From: an uncultured Faecalibacterium sp.
GTDB lineage: Bacteria; Bacillota; Clostridia; Oscillospirales; Ruminococcaceae
Reading direction: 5' to 3'
Length of the DNA stretch: 64,000 nucleotides
Assembly: GCA_902463235.1 (NCBI GenBank)
Contig: CABQER010000001.1
Coordinates: 122,161 to 186,160, forward strand
Under the pieces are notes generated by a model. The model was not told where the DNA came from. It did no database searches and was given only the letters and a program-made list of their open reading frames with translations. Below are positions 43,486 to 51,044 of the stretch, piece by piece (the first letter of the stretch is position 1; each line of letters opens with the position of its first letter). The translations under genes and the position numbers were made by a program.

Positions 43486-44501
43486 ACACCCTGTTCGTCC
43501 TCAGCGAGGACGCTTACCTCACGCTGGACGGCGAAAACGTTGTGGTCAGCCGTGGGAGATCCGAGGTCGGGCGGGTGCCGCTGCACACGCTGGAAAGCAT
43601 CCTCTGCTTCAGTTACGCCGGTGCCAGCCCTGCGCTGATGGGCAAATGCGGGCGTATGGGCATCGACCTGAGTTTTTATAGCCCGCGCGGACGCTTTTTA
43701 GCGCGCACTGTGGGCGAGGAACGCGGCAACGTATTGCTGCGGCAGAGCCAGTACGCCGTTGCCGCCAGTGAAGCGCTCAGCTGCAGCTATGCCCGCAGCT
43801 TTATTCTGGGCAAGGTGTACAATGCCCGCTGGGTGCTGGAGCGTGCCACACGGGATCACCCGCAGCGGGTGCCCGTGGACGAATTGAAACAGACCAGCGC
43901 CCAGCTGGCTGCTGCCCTGCCGCTGGTGGAAAGCTGCGAGGATCTGGAGCAGCTGCGCGGGCTGGAGGGCGAAGCCGCACAGCGGTATTTCGACCGGTTC
44001 AACGCGCTGATCTTACAGCAGAACGATGCTTTTGTGTTCACCAGCCGCAGCCGCAGACCGCCGTTGGACAACGTGAACGCGCTGCTGTCCTTTGCCTATT
44101 CCCTGCTGGCCAGCGATTGTGCCGCCGCGCTGGAGGGTGCCGGGCTGGACCCCTATGTGGGTTTTCTGCACCGTGCCCGCCCCGGGCGGCGCAGCCTTGC
44201 GCTGGATCTGATGGAGGAACTGCGCGCCGTTTTGGCTGACCGTTTCGTGCTGTCCTGTATCAACCAGAAAGTGCTGAGCGCAAAGCACTTTGAAAAGCAG
44301 GAGAACGGTGCCGTTCTGCTGACCGAGGAAGGACGCCGCGCGTTCCTGAATGCATGGCAGCAGAAAAAACGCGAAGTCATCACCCATCCGTTTTTAAAGG
44401 AAAAGCTCTGCTGGGGGCTTGTGCCCTATGTGCAGGCGTTGCTGCTGGTACGCACCCTGCGGGGCGATCTAGAGGTCTACCCTCCGTTTTTTTGGAAATG
44501 A
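43470..44501 (+). CDS. cas1: CRISPR integrase Cas1 (type I-C)
   Basis: Cas1 is the integrase of spacer acquisition. The 343-residue protein starts at the ATG with GGAGGTG about 7 nt upstream, inside the end of cas4; the Cas1c N-terminus MRQFLNTLFVLSEDAYL supports it. The metal-binding residues are seen in the EGEAAQRYF, FLHRARPGRRSLALDLMEELR segments (Glu, His, acidic). Nine nt separate it from cas2. Confidence 0.96.
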   Translation: MRQFLNTLFVLSEDAYLTLDGENVVVSRGRSEVGRVPLHTLESILCFSYAGASPALMGKCGRMGIDLSFYSPRGRFLARTVGEERGNVLLRQSQYAVAASEALSCSYARSFILGKVYNARWVLERATRDHPQRVPVDELKQTSAQLAAALPLVESCEDLEQLRGLEGEAAQRYFDRFNALILQQNDAFVFTSRSRRPPLDNVNALLSFAYSLLASDCAAALEGAGLDPYVGFLHRARPGRRSLALDLMEELRAVLADRFVLSCINQKVLSAKHFEKQENGAVLLTEEGRRAFLNAWQQKKREVITHPFLKEKLCWGLVPYVQALLLVRTLRGDLEVYPPFFWK

Positions 44502-44510
44502 GGTGCAATC

Positions 44511-44801
44511 ATGCTGGTACTGATCACCTACGATGTAAACACCGAAACCTCTGCCGGACGCAAGCGGCTGCGTAAGGTTGCCAAGAAGTGCGTGGATCAT
44601 GGGCAGCGGGTGCAGAATTCCGTGTTCGAGTGCCTGCTGAACGCATCGCAGTACGCGGTGCTCAAGGCAGAGCTGACCGCCCTGATCGACCCTGCCTTGG
44701 ACAGTCTACGGCTCTACCAGTTGGGCAACAATTACCAGACTAAGGTCGAGCATGTTGGGCTGCACCCGGAGTTTGCGCAGGATAGTGTGCTGATCTTTTG
44801 A
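44511..44801 (+). CDS. cas2: CRISPR adaptation protein Cas2
   Basis: A 96-residue Cas2 with the N-terminal LITYDVNTET strand carrying the conserved aspartate, and QNSVFECLL. It is the last cas gene; the array leader starts directly after it. Confidence 0.96.
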   Translation: MLVLITYDVNTETSAGRKRLRKVAKKCVDHGQRVQNSVFECLLNASQYAVLKAELTALIDPALDSLRLYQLGNNYQTKVEHVGLHPEFAQDSVLIF

Positions 44802-44981
44802 TGCCCCGCCAGTGCGAACAGGCAGCGCACATGGTTTTCCGGGACACTTCGCACCGGAATACCAGCCGTTTGCACAAGTAACGGTGTGATTTTGCGGTTT
44901 GTTTTACAGGCACCTCTTTGCAATTTGTGCAGGGAGGTGTATAATGAGACAAAAGCAGAGGGTTTTCTCTCTGTTTTTGCT
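44802..44981 (+). promoter_or_regulatory. CRISPR leader with array promoter
   Basis: 180 nt between cas2 and the first repeat. It holds TTGCAA (44918-44923), a 16-nt spacer and a perfect TATAAT (44940-44945), with a predicted start about 30 nt before repeat 1. This is the expected position and orientation for pre-crRNA transcription. Confidence 0.75.
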
Positions 44982-46770
44982 GTCGCCCTCCTCGCGGAGG
45001 GCGTGGATAGAAATATTTCTGCCTGTGCGAAAGAATTAGCCGCCCGACGTCGCCCTCCTCGCGGAGGGCGTGGATAGAAATGTGTATCCGGTCGATCGCT
45101 GCGCCTAGGTCTGCGCGTCGCCCTCCTCGCGGAGGGCGTGGATAGAAATGTTGTGCCGAGCAGCATTACGCTTGAACAATGGGGGTCGCCCTCCTCGCGG
45201 AGGGCGTGGATAGAAATGTCCAGCTCTGCGGCCATGCGCAGAACATGGTTTGCGTCGCCCTCCTCGCGGAGGGCGTGGATAGAAATGCTGCATACTTGGA
45301 CACCTCTGCACAGGCTTTGCGTCGCCCTCCTCGCGGAGGGCGTGGATAGAAATTCGTTGGTGTTGTGGGTGACCTCGGTAGCCCTCAGGTCGCCCTCCTC
45401 GCGGAGGGCGTGGATAGAAATTTGGAAAGGAGAGTGCCGCCGGAATGGCGCGTACCGTCGCCCTCCTCGCGGAGGGCGTGGATAGAAATCCGCTTGGACT
45501 GCGGTCTATTAGCGGCAGTTCGTCGTCGCCCTCCTCGCGGAGGGCGTGGATAGAAATGGAGATGTGGACACCACCTTACCAGATTTGGGGGGGTCGCCCT
45601 CCTCGCGGAGGGCGTGGATAGAAATATCGTTGTTCGGATGAAGCCGAACGGACGGATTTTGTCGCCCTCCTCGCGGAGGGCGTGGATAGAAATAGAACTT
45701 GCAAAGGTTTTAGGGCTGAAAGATGAAAGTCGCCCTCCTCGCGGAGGGCGTGGATAGAAATACCGTTGCTTTTGTCACCTGTCAGGATAAAAGCCTGTCG
45801 CCCTCCTCGCGGAGGGCGTGGATAGAAATTTGAACAAGAAGTGCTTGCCCCGCGTGGTACGATGTCGCCCTCCTCGCGGAGGGCGTGGATAGAAATATCA
45901 GAAAGACGTTAATAATTATCTGCTGATAGATGTCGCCCTCCTCGCGGAGGGCGTGGATAGAAATAGAACTTGCAAAGGTTTTAGGGCTGAAAGATGAAAG
46001 TCGCCCTCCTCGCGGAGGGCGTGGATAGAAATGCTGTGGATTCCCTCAAAGCGGAGTGCAGATTAGATGGTCGCCCTCCTCGCGGAGGGCGTGGATAGAA
46101 ATGCGTACCAATACTATCATAAATCCCGGTATCTGTCGTCGCCCTCCTCGCGGAGGGCGTGGATAGAAATTATCAGCTCGTCCGTTTCCAGTTCCAAGGA
46201 CAGCGTCGCCCTCCTCGCGGAGGGCGTGGATAGAAATCATCCCCAACCTATTATACTATGATTCAAAGGATTGTCGCCCTCCTCGCGGAGGGCGTGGATA
46301 GAAATAAACAACATGGCAAAATGCGCCCGGTGGCGTGGCGTCGCCCTCCTCGCGGAGGGCGTGGATAGAAATAAAAACGGCTTCCGCGCGTTTGATGTCA
46401 CGCCAAAGTCGCCCTCCTCGCGGAGGGCGTGGATAGAAATTTTTCGAATCCGGGAGAAAAAGAACGTAAGCAGGTCGCCCTCCTCGCGGAGGGCGTGGAT
46501 AGAAATGGGACAGCGTAGCCCGTTGCTACGCATGGGTAGGTCGCCCTCCTCGCGGAGGGCGTGGATAGAAATCTCTTTCCCCTCTGCCATCCACTCTTGG
46601 CTGAGCGGTCGCCCTCCTCGCGGAGGGCGTGGATAGAAATATACAGGCCGGGCACACTGTACAATGGCATGCAGGTCGCCCTCCTCGCGGAGGGCGTGGA
46701 TAGAAATTCATAGATAGCTATCTGGTATCCATCCTGGAAACAGTCGCCCTCCTCGCGGAGGGCGTGGATA
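44982..46770 (+). CRISPR. Type I-C CRISPR array, 27 repeats and 26 spacers
   Basis: The repeat is 33 nt: GT, an 8-nt arm CGCCCTCC, loop TCGC, the complementary GGAGGGCG, and the tail TGGATAGAAAT, which would be the 11-nt crRNA 5' handle after Cas5c cleavage. Repeats 1-26 look identical; the 27th (from 46743) loses identity after GTGGATA, marking the leader-distal end. Spacers are 33-37 nt. Spacer 11 (45694-45728) and spacer 15 (45965-45999) are identical, so there are 25 different spacers. The leader-proximal end is at cas2. Confidence 0.99.
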
Positions 46771-46777
46771 TACACTG

Positions 46778-47182
46778 TCATTCTCTTGATCCGAGATCTG
46801 CTATCCGCAACTCCCGCAGTTTACCGATGATCTGATTCAAAAGTTCAACACGCTGTGTCCGTTCATCTGAGTACCGATTGATCTTTTCCAGTCTCATCAT
46901 ATCTTGCCGAACATCTTCTGCGACATAGTACATTGCCAGCGCAGAATGTTTTCCAAATTCTTGAAGAGCGTCTGTGTTGGCGGCCTGAACACAAGCCCCC
47001 GCCGCACGAATGTACCCTTCATAGATCTCACGATCGTGCTGCTGTTTTTCTATCTTGTCCTGATGTTCGTATTCCAGTTGTCTCATTTTTTCTGCGTGTT
47101 TGTTGTTCAGATATGTCGTTGCTACCGGAGATACAACGGCTCCAATAATAGCCACGATCGCTGCAATTTCAGAAAAATCCAT
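46778..47182 (-). CDS. Membrane-anchored coiled-coil protein of unknown function
   Basis: A 134-residue protein not recognised. It has one N-terminal transmembrane helix (IAAIVAIIGAVVSPVATTYL) followed by a charged coiled coil rich in Glu, Lys and Gln. The start at 47182 has GGAAGG 8 nt upstream, better than the ATG at 47188. Its stop is only 8 nt from the degenerate last repeat and it is transcribed toward the array. Base composition is more AT-rich than the housekeeping genes, suggesting transfer. Such small membrane coiled-coil genes occur in mobile regions. Confidence 0.6.
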   Translation of the reverse strand: MDFSEIAAIVAIIGAVVSPVATTYLNNKHAEKMRQLEYEHQDKIEKQQHDREIYEGYIRAAGACVQAANTDALQEFGKHSALAMYYVAEDVRQDMMRLEKINRYSDERTQRVELLNQIIGKLRELRIADLGSRE

Positions 47183-47281
47183 TTTCATCGCCTTCCTTCT
47201 GCCCCAGTATACCGCAGAAGCAACCCCACATCAAGGCGGTCATGCCACCGCATACAAAATAAGATCATTCCGAATTTTCCA

Positions 47282-47310
47282 TTGTATTTTACAGCGTCCG
47301 GCGCTATACT
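47282..47310 (+). promoter_or_regulatory. Promoter of the three-way-junction RNA
   Basis: TTGTAT (47282-47287), a 17-nt spacer and TATACT (47305-47310). The predicted RNA start near 47317 coincides with the base of the structured RNA. Confidence 0.6.
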
Positions 47311-47316
47311 CATTGC

Positions 47317-47388
47317 ATAAGATACTTCCTGTGCATCCGCAAGGGTACACCGCACTGCCTTCGGGAGCAGTGTGGGAGTATCTTTTTT
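47317..47388 (+). ncRNA. Candidate structured small RNA or leader with three-way junction
   Basis: An 11-bp closing stem (47319-47329 with 47374-47384, one G-U) encloses two hairpins: 47331-47350 with a GCAA (GNRA) tetraloop and one mismatch, and 47353-47372 with a C(UUCG)G-capped arm and a small bulge. A TTTTTT run directly follows the closing stem, so the structure ends as a terminator. With the promoter it makes a self-contained unit of about 72 nt, or a leader that attenuates the gene pair starting at 47414. No known riboswitch consensus was recognised. Confidence 0.5.
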
Positions 47389-47413
47389 ATAATAAAAACG
47401 GAGAGACATAATC

Positions 47414-47592
47414 ATGACGGAAACGATGATAAGCCTATTGATATTCGTACAGCATTAAATGAGATCGATGCAAAAGAACACTTGATAAATGTCTCTGAAA
47501 AGTATAAAATACCAGTAGAAGAAACCGTTCTGACAAAGCAACAACTTGAGTATTACAAAAATCTATTGAAAGAATTGGAGGGAAAGAAATGA
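47414..47592 (+). pseudogene. Small gene with an apparent -1 frameshift, unknown function
   Basis: ATG at 47414 has GGAG 10 nt upstream, but the frame closes after 14 codons. From 47416 the next frame reads DGNDDKPIDIRTALNEID and continues as a charged helical sequence to LLKELEGKK and TGA at 47590. One extra A in the GGAAACG run near 47420 would join the two into a 59-residue protein starting MTENDDKPID. The stop overlaps the next start (ATGA). It is either a recent frameshift, a sequencing error, or less likely programmed shifting. Possible antitoxin-like size, but no family recognised. Confidence 0.5.
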
Positions 47593-47798
47593 AAGTCATT
47601 GAAAGCGATGCTTTCTGCGGATTTACCACACTGAAATTCGATGTTTTTCCTTCCGACCAGCTTTTTATCGTACCCGGAAAGGCCGTAAAAATCGATGGTG
47701 TTGTTTATCCTCGTATTAAGGCTCATGACATTGGTCCGCGAATGGCGATTGCCGGAGAATATGATTTTACCGGAAAGACTGCCGAAATCATCAACTAA
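47589..47798 (+). CDS. Small hypothetical protein
   Basis: A 69-residue protein, not recognised. It begins MKVIESDAFCGFTTLKF and contains IVPGKAVKIDGVVYP and GEYDFTGKTAEII, a mostly beta-strand pattern. The start overlaps the stop of the frameshifted gene (ATGA) and GGAGG at 47577-47581 supports translation. A terminator follows at once. It pairs with the upstream gene as a small operon. Confidence 0.55.
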   Translation: MKVIESDAFCGFTTLKFDVFPSDQLFIVPGKAVKIDGVVYPRIKAHDIGPRMAIAGEYDFTGKTAEIIN

Positions 47799-47826
47799 AC
47801 CACGATGCACACGCACCGTGGTTTTT
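47798..47826 (+). terminator. Terminator after the small gene pair (copy 1)
   Basis: AACCACG (47798-47804) pairs with CGTGGTT (47817-47823), then TTTTG. A near-identical copy lies at 48111-48139. Confidence 0.75.
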
Positions 47827-47956
47827 GTTTACCCATTTTGCCCGCATAAGGATGGAACAGGCACCATCGCAGCGGGCAGGCGCTACTGTTTGACAAGGAT
47901 ACCCTGTATAGAGTATTATTATCATAAGAAAAAGTTGTGTTAGAGGTGATTTTGCC

Positions 47957-48094
47957 ATGAAAGATGACAAGCATATGACAGAAGGCGACCGTGCCTGGCA
48001 GGAACGTCAGGAAGTATGGGCGAAAGAGCCTGTCAAATTTCGCAAACTGACCCCCGATGAAATTGCCAAATTAAAAAAGCAGGGTCGTATCTGA
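47957..48094 (+). CDS. Small hypothetical protein, 45 residues
   Basis: ATG at 47957 with GAGGTG 8 nt upstream encodes 45 residues: a charged N-terminal helix (MKDDKHMTEGDRAWQERQ) and a C-terminal KLTPDEIAKLKKQGRI. No family is recognised. It ends 16 nt before a terminator that duplicates the one after the previous gene, which argues that it is a real expressed module. It could also be a remnant of a mobile element. Confidence 0.5.
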   Translation: MKDDKHMTEGDRAWQERQEVWAKEPVKFRKLTPDEIAKLKKQGRI

Positions 48095-48110
48095 TTCCGT
48101 TCATCCATTG

Positions 48111-48139
48111 AACCACGATGCACGCGCACCGTGGTTTTT
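48111..48139 (+). terminator. Terminator after the 45-residue gene (copy 2)
   Basis: AACCACG (48111-48117) pairs with CGTGGTT (48130-48136), then TTTTTG. It and its flank differ from copy 1 at only a few positions over about 40 nt. Confidence 0.75.
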
Positions 48140-48277
48140 GTTTGCCCATTTTTAGCACGATGTAGAAATGCACTGTGCTATTATTGCGCCGTCTTTTGCG
48201 CCACTAAATAAAGCAATTTCCAGATAAACAGGGGTAATTAAGGCACAATCGCCCACTTTCCCATCCCCTGCCGTACA

Positions 48278-48326
48278 AACAAAAACCCCCGAAAATCGGC
48301 TTCACAAGTCAACTTTCGGGGGTTTT
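48278..48326 (-). terminator. Terminator after tRNA-Thr, probably bidirectional
   Basis: A 13-nt arm with CCCCCGAAA (48282-48294) pairs with TTTCGGGGG (in 48314-48326). On the minus strand the stem ends in a TTTT run that continues into GTTTG, just downstream of the tRNA. Confidence 0.75.
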
Positions 48327-48330
48327 ACTT

Positions 48331-48406
48331 TGGAGCTACTGACCTGATTCGAACAGGCGACCTGCTCATTACGAGTGAGCTGCTCTACCAGCTGAGCCAC
48401 AGTAGC
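48331..48406 (-). tRNA. tRNA-Thr (anticodon CGT)
   Basis: The minus-strand sequence folds as a cloverleaf: acceptor GCTACTG with CAGTAGC, D-stem GCTC/GAGC, anticodon stem GCTCA/TGAGC around loop CTCGTAA (anticodon CGT, reading ACG), T-arm GCCTG/CAGGT with TTCGAAT, and an encoded CCA. It decodes threonine. It borders the accessory stretch next to the CRISPR array, and no flanking attachment-site duplication was seen. Confidence 0.95.
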
Positions 48407-48517
48407 ACATTGCACATCTGCTGCAACAGGCAATATTTTACCATATTTCCGCGGTGCTGTCAAGGCCGGATTTCCTGTAAGCTGGGCAGCTTTTGCAGGG
48501 AGTTTCACAAAAAGTTA

Positions 48518-48545
48518 TTGCATTTTAGCCCAGCGGCTTTATAAT
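48518..48545 (+). promoter_or_regulatory. Promoter of the dnaD/dnaC-like operon
   Basis: TTGCAT (48518-48523), a 16-nt spacer and a perfect TATAAT (48540-48545). Confidence 0.65.
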
Positions 48546-48598
48546 AGAATTGATTGCGCAAAAGGCCGCGCCTTTTGCCGGAAAGGACGAGCTGCACC

Positions 48599-48967
48599 AT
48601 GATCTTTGTTCCCCTGCTGCACTACTTTTTGTGCAAGAATGATTACAGCGGCAACGAGGCCGGGCTGCGCTACCGGCTTACCCCGGGCAAGCGCACCGTG
48701 CCGGACCCGGACGGCGGCGCGGATGCCACCAAAGAGGAGAAAATTCTCACCGTGGACTACTGGCCCGCGCCTTGGACGATTGACAAGACCGACCCCGCCC
48801 TGCGCCGCCGGGAGGTATTTCCGCTTACAGACGAAGGGCGTGCCGCCGCCGCGCAGTATCTGAAAGACGCCTATGATGCCGCGCCGGAGCGCTGGAACAA
48901 CTGCCCGGATATGATGGACTGCGACCCCTGGGAGCCGCCTGCCGAGCCGGATCCTGCCAACGAATAA
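48599..48967 (+). CDS. Hypothetical protein heading the dnaD-dnaC operon
   Basis: A 122-residue protein, not recognised. It starts MIFVPLLHYFLCKNDYSG and has a proline- and acid-rich C-terminus with DCDPWEPPAEPDP. AAAGGA lies about 11 nt upstream of the ATG. It ends 16 nt before the DnaD-like gene and shares its promoter, so a role linked to replication initiation is possible but not shown. Confidence 0.65.
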   Translation: MIFVPLLHYFLCKNDYSGNEAGLRYRLTPGKRTVPDPDGGADATKEEKILTVDYWPAPWTIDKTDPALRRREVFPLTDEGRAAAAQYLKDAYDAAPERWNNCPDMMDCDPWEPPAEPDPANE

Positions 48968-48983
48968 ACCGAACGAGGAAACC

Positions 48984-49898
48984 ATGATCTACCGTTTGAA
49001 AGAACTGAAAGGCGATACCATCGCCGTGCCGCAGCTGGTGTTCTCTAAGCTGGGCATTGCCGAAGAATACAATGTGCGGGTGGCGCTGTATGTGCTGGCT
49101 ACCGGCGTGACCGACCCGGACAAGATCTGCGCCGACCTCAAGCTGCGCAGCCGCATCAGCGCCGAGAGTGCGCTGGCGTTCTGGGCAGGTGCAGGGCTTT
49201 TGGAACGCTACGAGGAGAACGCCGCCCCAGGCGCAGAGCCCAGCGCCCCTGCCCCCATGCGCTGGGCGGAGATTGCCGCCGCCAGCCGCACCGATCCTAT
49301 GATCTCCAGCCTGATCGACTGCGCACAGACCAGCTTTGCCCGTCCGCTGACCCACACCGAGATGGAAAAGCTGGTAAACCTGTATGTGCAGGAGGGCTTT
49401 GCACCCGAGACCGTGATGCTGTGCGTAGCCTATGTGGGCAGCCGGGGCAAGCGCACCATGGCTGCCGTGACCCACGAACTGAAGGTCTGGCGTGCCGAGG
49501 GCGTGGATACCGGCGAACAGGCTGACGCCCACTTAAAGCTGCTGGCACTGCGCCAGAGCCGCGAGGAATACGTCAGCAGCCTGTTGCAGATCTCCACCGA
49601 GGAGCTGACGCTGGGCGGGCGCAAGGCCATTGCGCGCTGGTACGAGGTGTACGGCTACGATGACGCCATGGTACAGGAAGCCGCCGTACAGGCTGGTCCC
49701 AAGCGGGATCTGTGGTACTGGAACAGCATCCTGAAAACATGGAACGCCAAGGGTCTGCGCAACATCCATGATGTGCGCGGCCCTGTGGCCGCAGCCGGTG
49801 CCAGCCGGAATATCCGGGTGGACCGTGACACGCCCAGCGGAAACGATATCCTGAAAAACGCCACCCGCCGCCGTTCCCTGATCAAGAAACCGGAGTAA
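48984..49898 (+). CDS. DnaD-domain replication protein
   Basis: A 304-residue protein with an N-terminal winged-helix-like domain (VPQLVFSKLGIAEEYNVRVALYVL, in two parts) and a C-terminal DnaD/DnaB-type domain with the WYEVYGYDDAMVQEA and YWNSILKTWNAKGL motifs (the YxxxIxxxW signature). DnaD-family proteins help load the replicative helicase during initiation and restart. It lies directly upstream of the DnaC-like ATPase, the usual pairing. Confidence 0.88.
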   Translation: MIYRLKELKGDTIAVPQLVFSKLGIAEEYNVRVALYVLATGVTDPDKICADLKLRSRISAESALAFWAGAGLLERYEENAAPGAEPSAPAPMRWAEIAAASRTDPMISSLIDCAQTSFARPLTHTEMEKLVNLYVQEGFAPETVMLCVAYVGSRGKRTMAAVTHELKVWRAEGVDTGEQADAHLKLLALRQSREEYVSSLLQISTEELTLGGRKAIARWYEVYGYDDAMVQEAAVQAGPKRDLWYWNSILKTWNAKGLRNIHDVRGPVAAAGASRNIRVDRDTPSGNDILKNATRRRSLIKKPE

Positions 49899-49907
49899 GG
49901 AGCCTTT

Positions 49908-50888
49908 ATGCGTACCAAAAACGAATTGTATCAGCAGGCATTGCGCACCGTTGCCATGCGGCGGCAGACTGCCCGTGCCCTTGCGCAGGATGCACAAGCC
50001 GAAGCCGAAGCCGCGATTCCCGGGCTGCGTCACGCCGAGGAAGAGGTGCGGGTGCGAGGCATCCGCTGTGCCATTGCCGGAGCCTCCGGCAAAGACCGCA
50101 CCGAAGCTGCCGCTGCGCTTGCAGCGGCAAAGCAGAAGCTGGCCGCGCTGCTGGCTGAGAGCGGACGTCCCGCGGATGCGCTGGAGCCGAAGTTCACCTG
50201 CAAGCGGTGCGAGGACACCGGCGCGGTGGACGGCCACACCTGCGACTGTGTGCGCCGGGTGATGCAGCAGCTGCGCCGGAAGGAGATCGAGGAGCTATCC
50301 AGCCTGTCTGTCTCCAGCTTTGACACCATGCAGCTGGACTACTACCCCAACACGGTGGACAAGGCGCTGGGTGAGAGCGTGCGCAGCTACATGGCCGAGG
50401 TTCTGGCCGACCTGCGGGATTACGCCGCGGACTTCTCCCCTGCCACCCGCGAAAGCCTGCTACTGGTAGGCAACGCAGGGCTGGGCAAGACCCATGCCGC
50501 CCTTGCCATTGCCGGGGAGGTGCTGCGGCAGAACTACGATGTGATCTATGTCTCCTGCCCGGACTTTTTCGGCAAGCTAGAGGCGCTGCATTTCGGCACA
50601 GACCCCGGCGGCGAGGAGGAGACCTTGTTCCAGACCGCCTGCAACGCCGATCTGCTGATTTTGGACGATCTTGGCACGGAATTCAACTCCAGCTTCTTCC
50701 TGACGAATCTGTACAGCCTGCTGAATAACCGCTTGGGCGCAAAGCTGCCCACCATCGTCACCACCAACATCACGGACGGTACGCTGCTGGAAAAGCTGTA
50801 TACAGAGAAGATCTCCAGCCGCCTTGCGGCCTTTGTGCAGATCCAGTTTCTTGGCAGTGATATCCGGGTACAGAAGGCCGCAGAGTAA
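49908..50888 (+). CDS. DnaC/DnaI-like helicase-loader ATPase
   Basis: A 326-residue AAA+ ATPase of the DnaC/DnaI/IstB type. A zinc-binding stretch (FTCKRCEDTGAV then TCDCVRR) near residue 97 precedes Walker A GNAGLGKTH and Walker B LLILDDLGTE; FLTNLYSLLNNR follows. No transposase accompanies it, and the DnaD partner upstream argues for a chromosomal helicase loader rather than IstB. AAGGAG precedes the ATG. Confidence 0.9.
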   Translation: MRTKNELYQQALRTVAMRRQTARALAQDAQAEAEAAIPGLRHAEEEVRVRGIRCAIAGASGKDRTEAAAALAAAKQKLAALLAESGRPADALEPKFTCKRCEDTGAVDGHTCDCVRRVMQQLRRKEIEELSSLSVSSFDTMQLDYYPNTVDKALGESVRSYMAEVLADLRDYAADFSPATRESLLLVGNAGLGKTHAALAIAGEVLRQNYDVIYVSCPDFFGKLEALHFGTDPGGEEETLFQTACNADLLILDDLGTEFNSSFFLTNLYSLLNNRLGAKLPTIVTTNITDGTLLEKLYTEKISSRLAAFVQIQFLGSDIRVQKAAE

Positions 50889-50968
50889 GTCGATTTATTT
50901 CTGCCGGAATTGTACATCTTTTGAGAGACGCAATCGCAAAATAAGTGCGAATCACCGCGCAAACGAAA

Positions 50969-51032
50969 AGCCATCTGCCGCAGCATGACCGGGGTTTGAA
51001 ACCCTTGGAATCAGCTGTGGCAGATGGCTTTA
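50969..51032. terminator. Bidirectional terminator between dnaC-like gene and walJ
   Basis: A 15-nt arm (50969-50983, AGCCATCTGCCGCAG) pairs with 51015-51029. T-rich stretches follow on both strands. It serves convergent genes. Confidence 0.8.
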
Positions 51033-51044
51033 TTGTTTGACAAA

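Noticed and set aside
36941..44801. A missing cas6 as sign of an incomplete locus
   Set aside because: Type I-C systems lack Cas6; Cas5c processes the crRNA.
45105..46781. Open frames through the CRISPR array with repeated SPSSRRAWIE or ISIHALREEGD peptides
   Set aside because: They are translations of the 33-nt repeat, which is divisible by three; they are not proteins.
47317..47388. Purine riboswitch
   Set aside because: The three-way layout is similar, but the conserved junction bases and kissing-loop sequences of purine riboswitches are absent.
48331..48406. tRNA-Thr as attachment site of an integrated element
   Set aside because: No integrase gene and no repeat of the tRNA 3' end was noticed in the window.
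49908..50888. IstB helper of an IS21-type transposon
   Set aside because: No istA transposase or terminal inverted repeats are present, and a DnaD-like gene lies directly upstream in the same operon.
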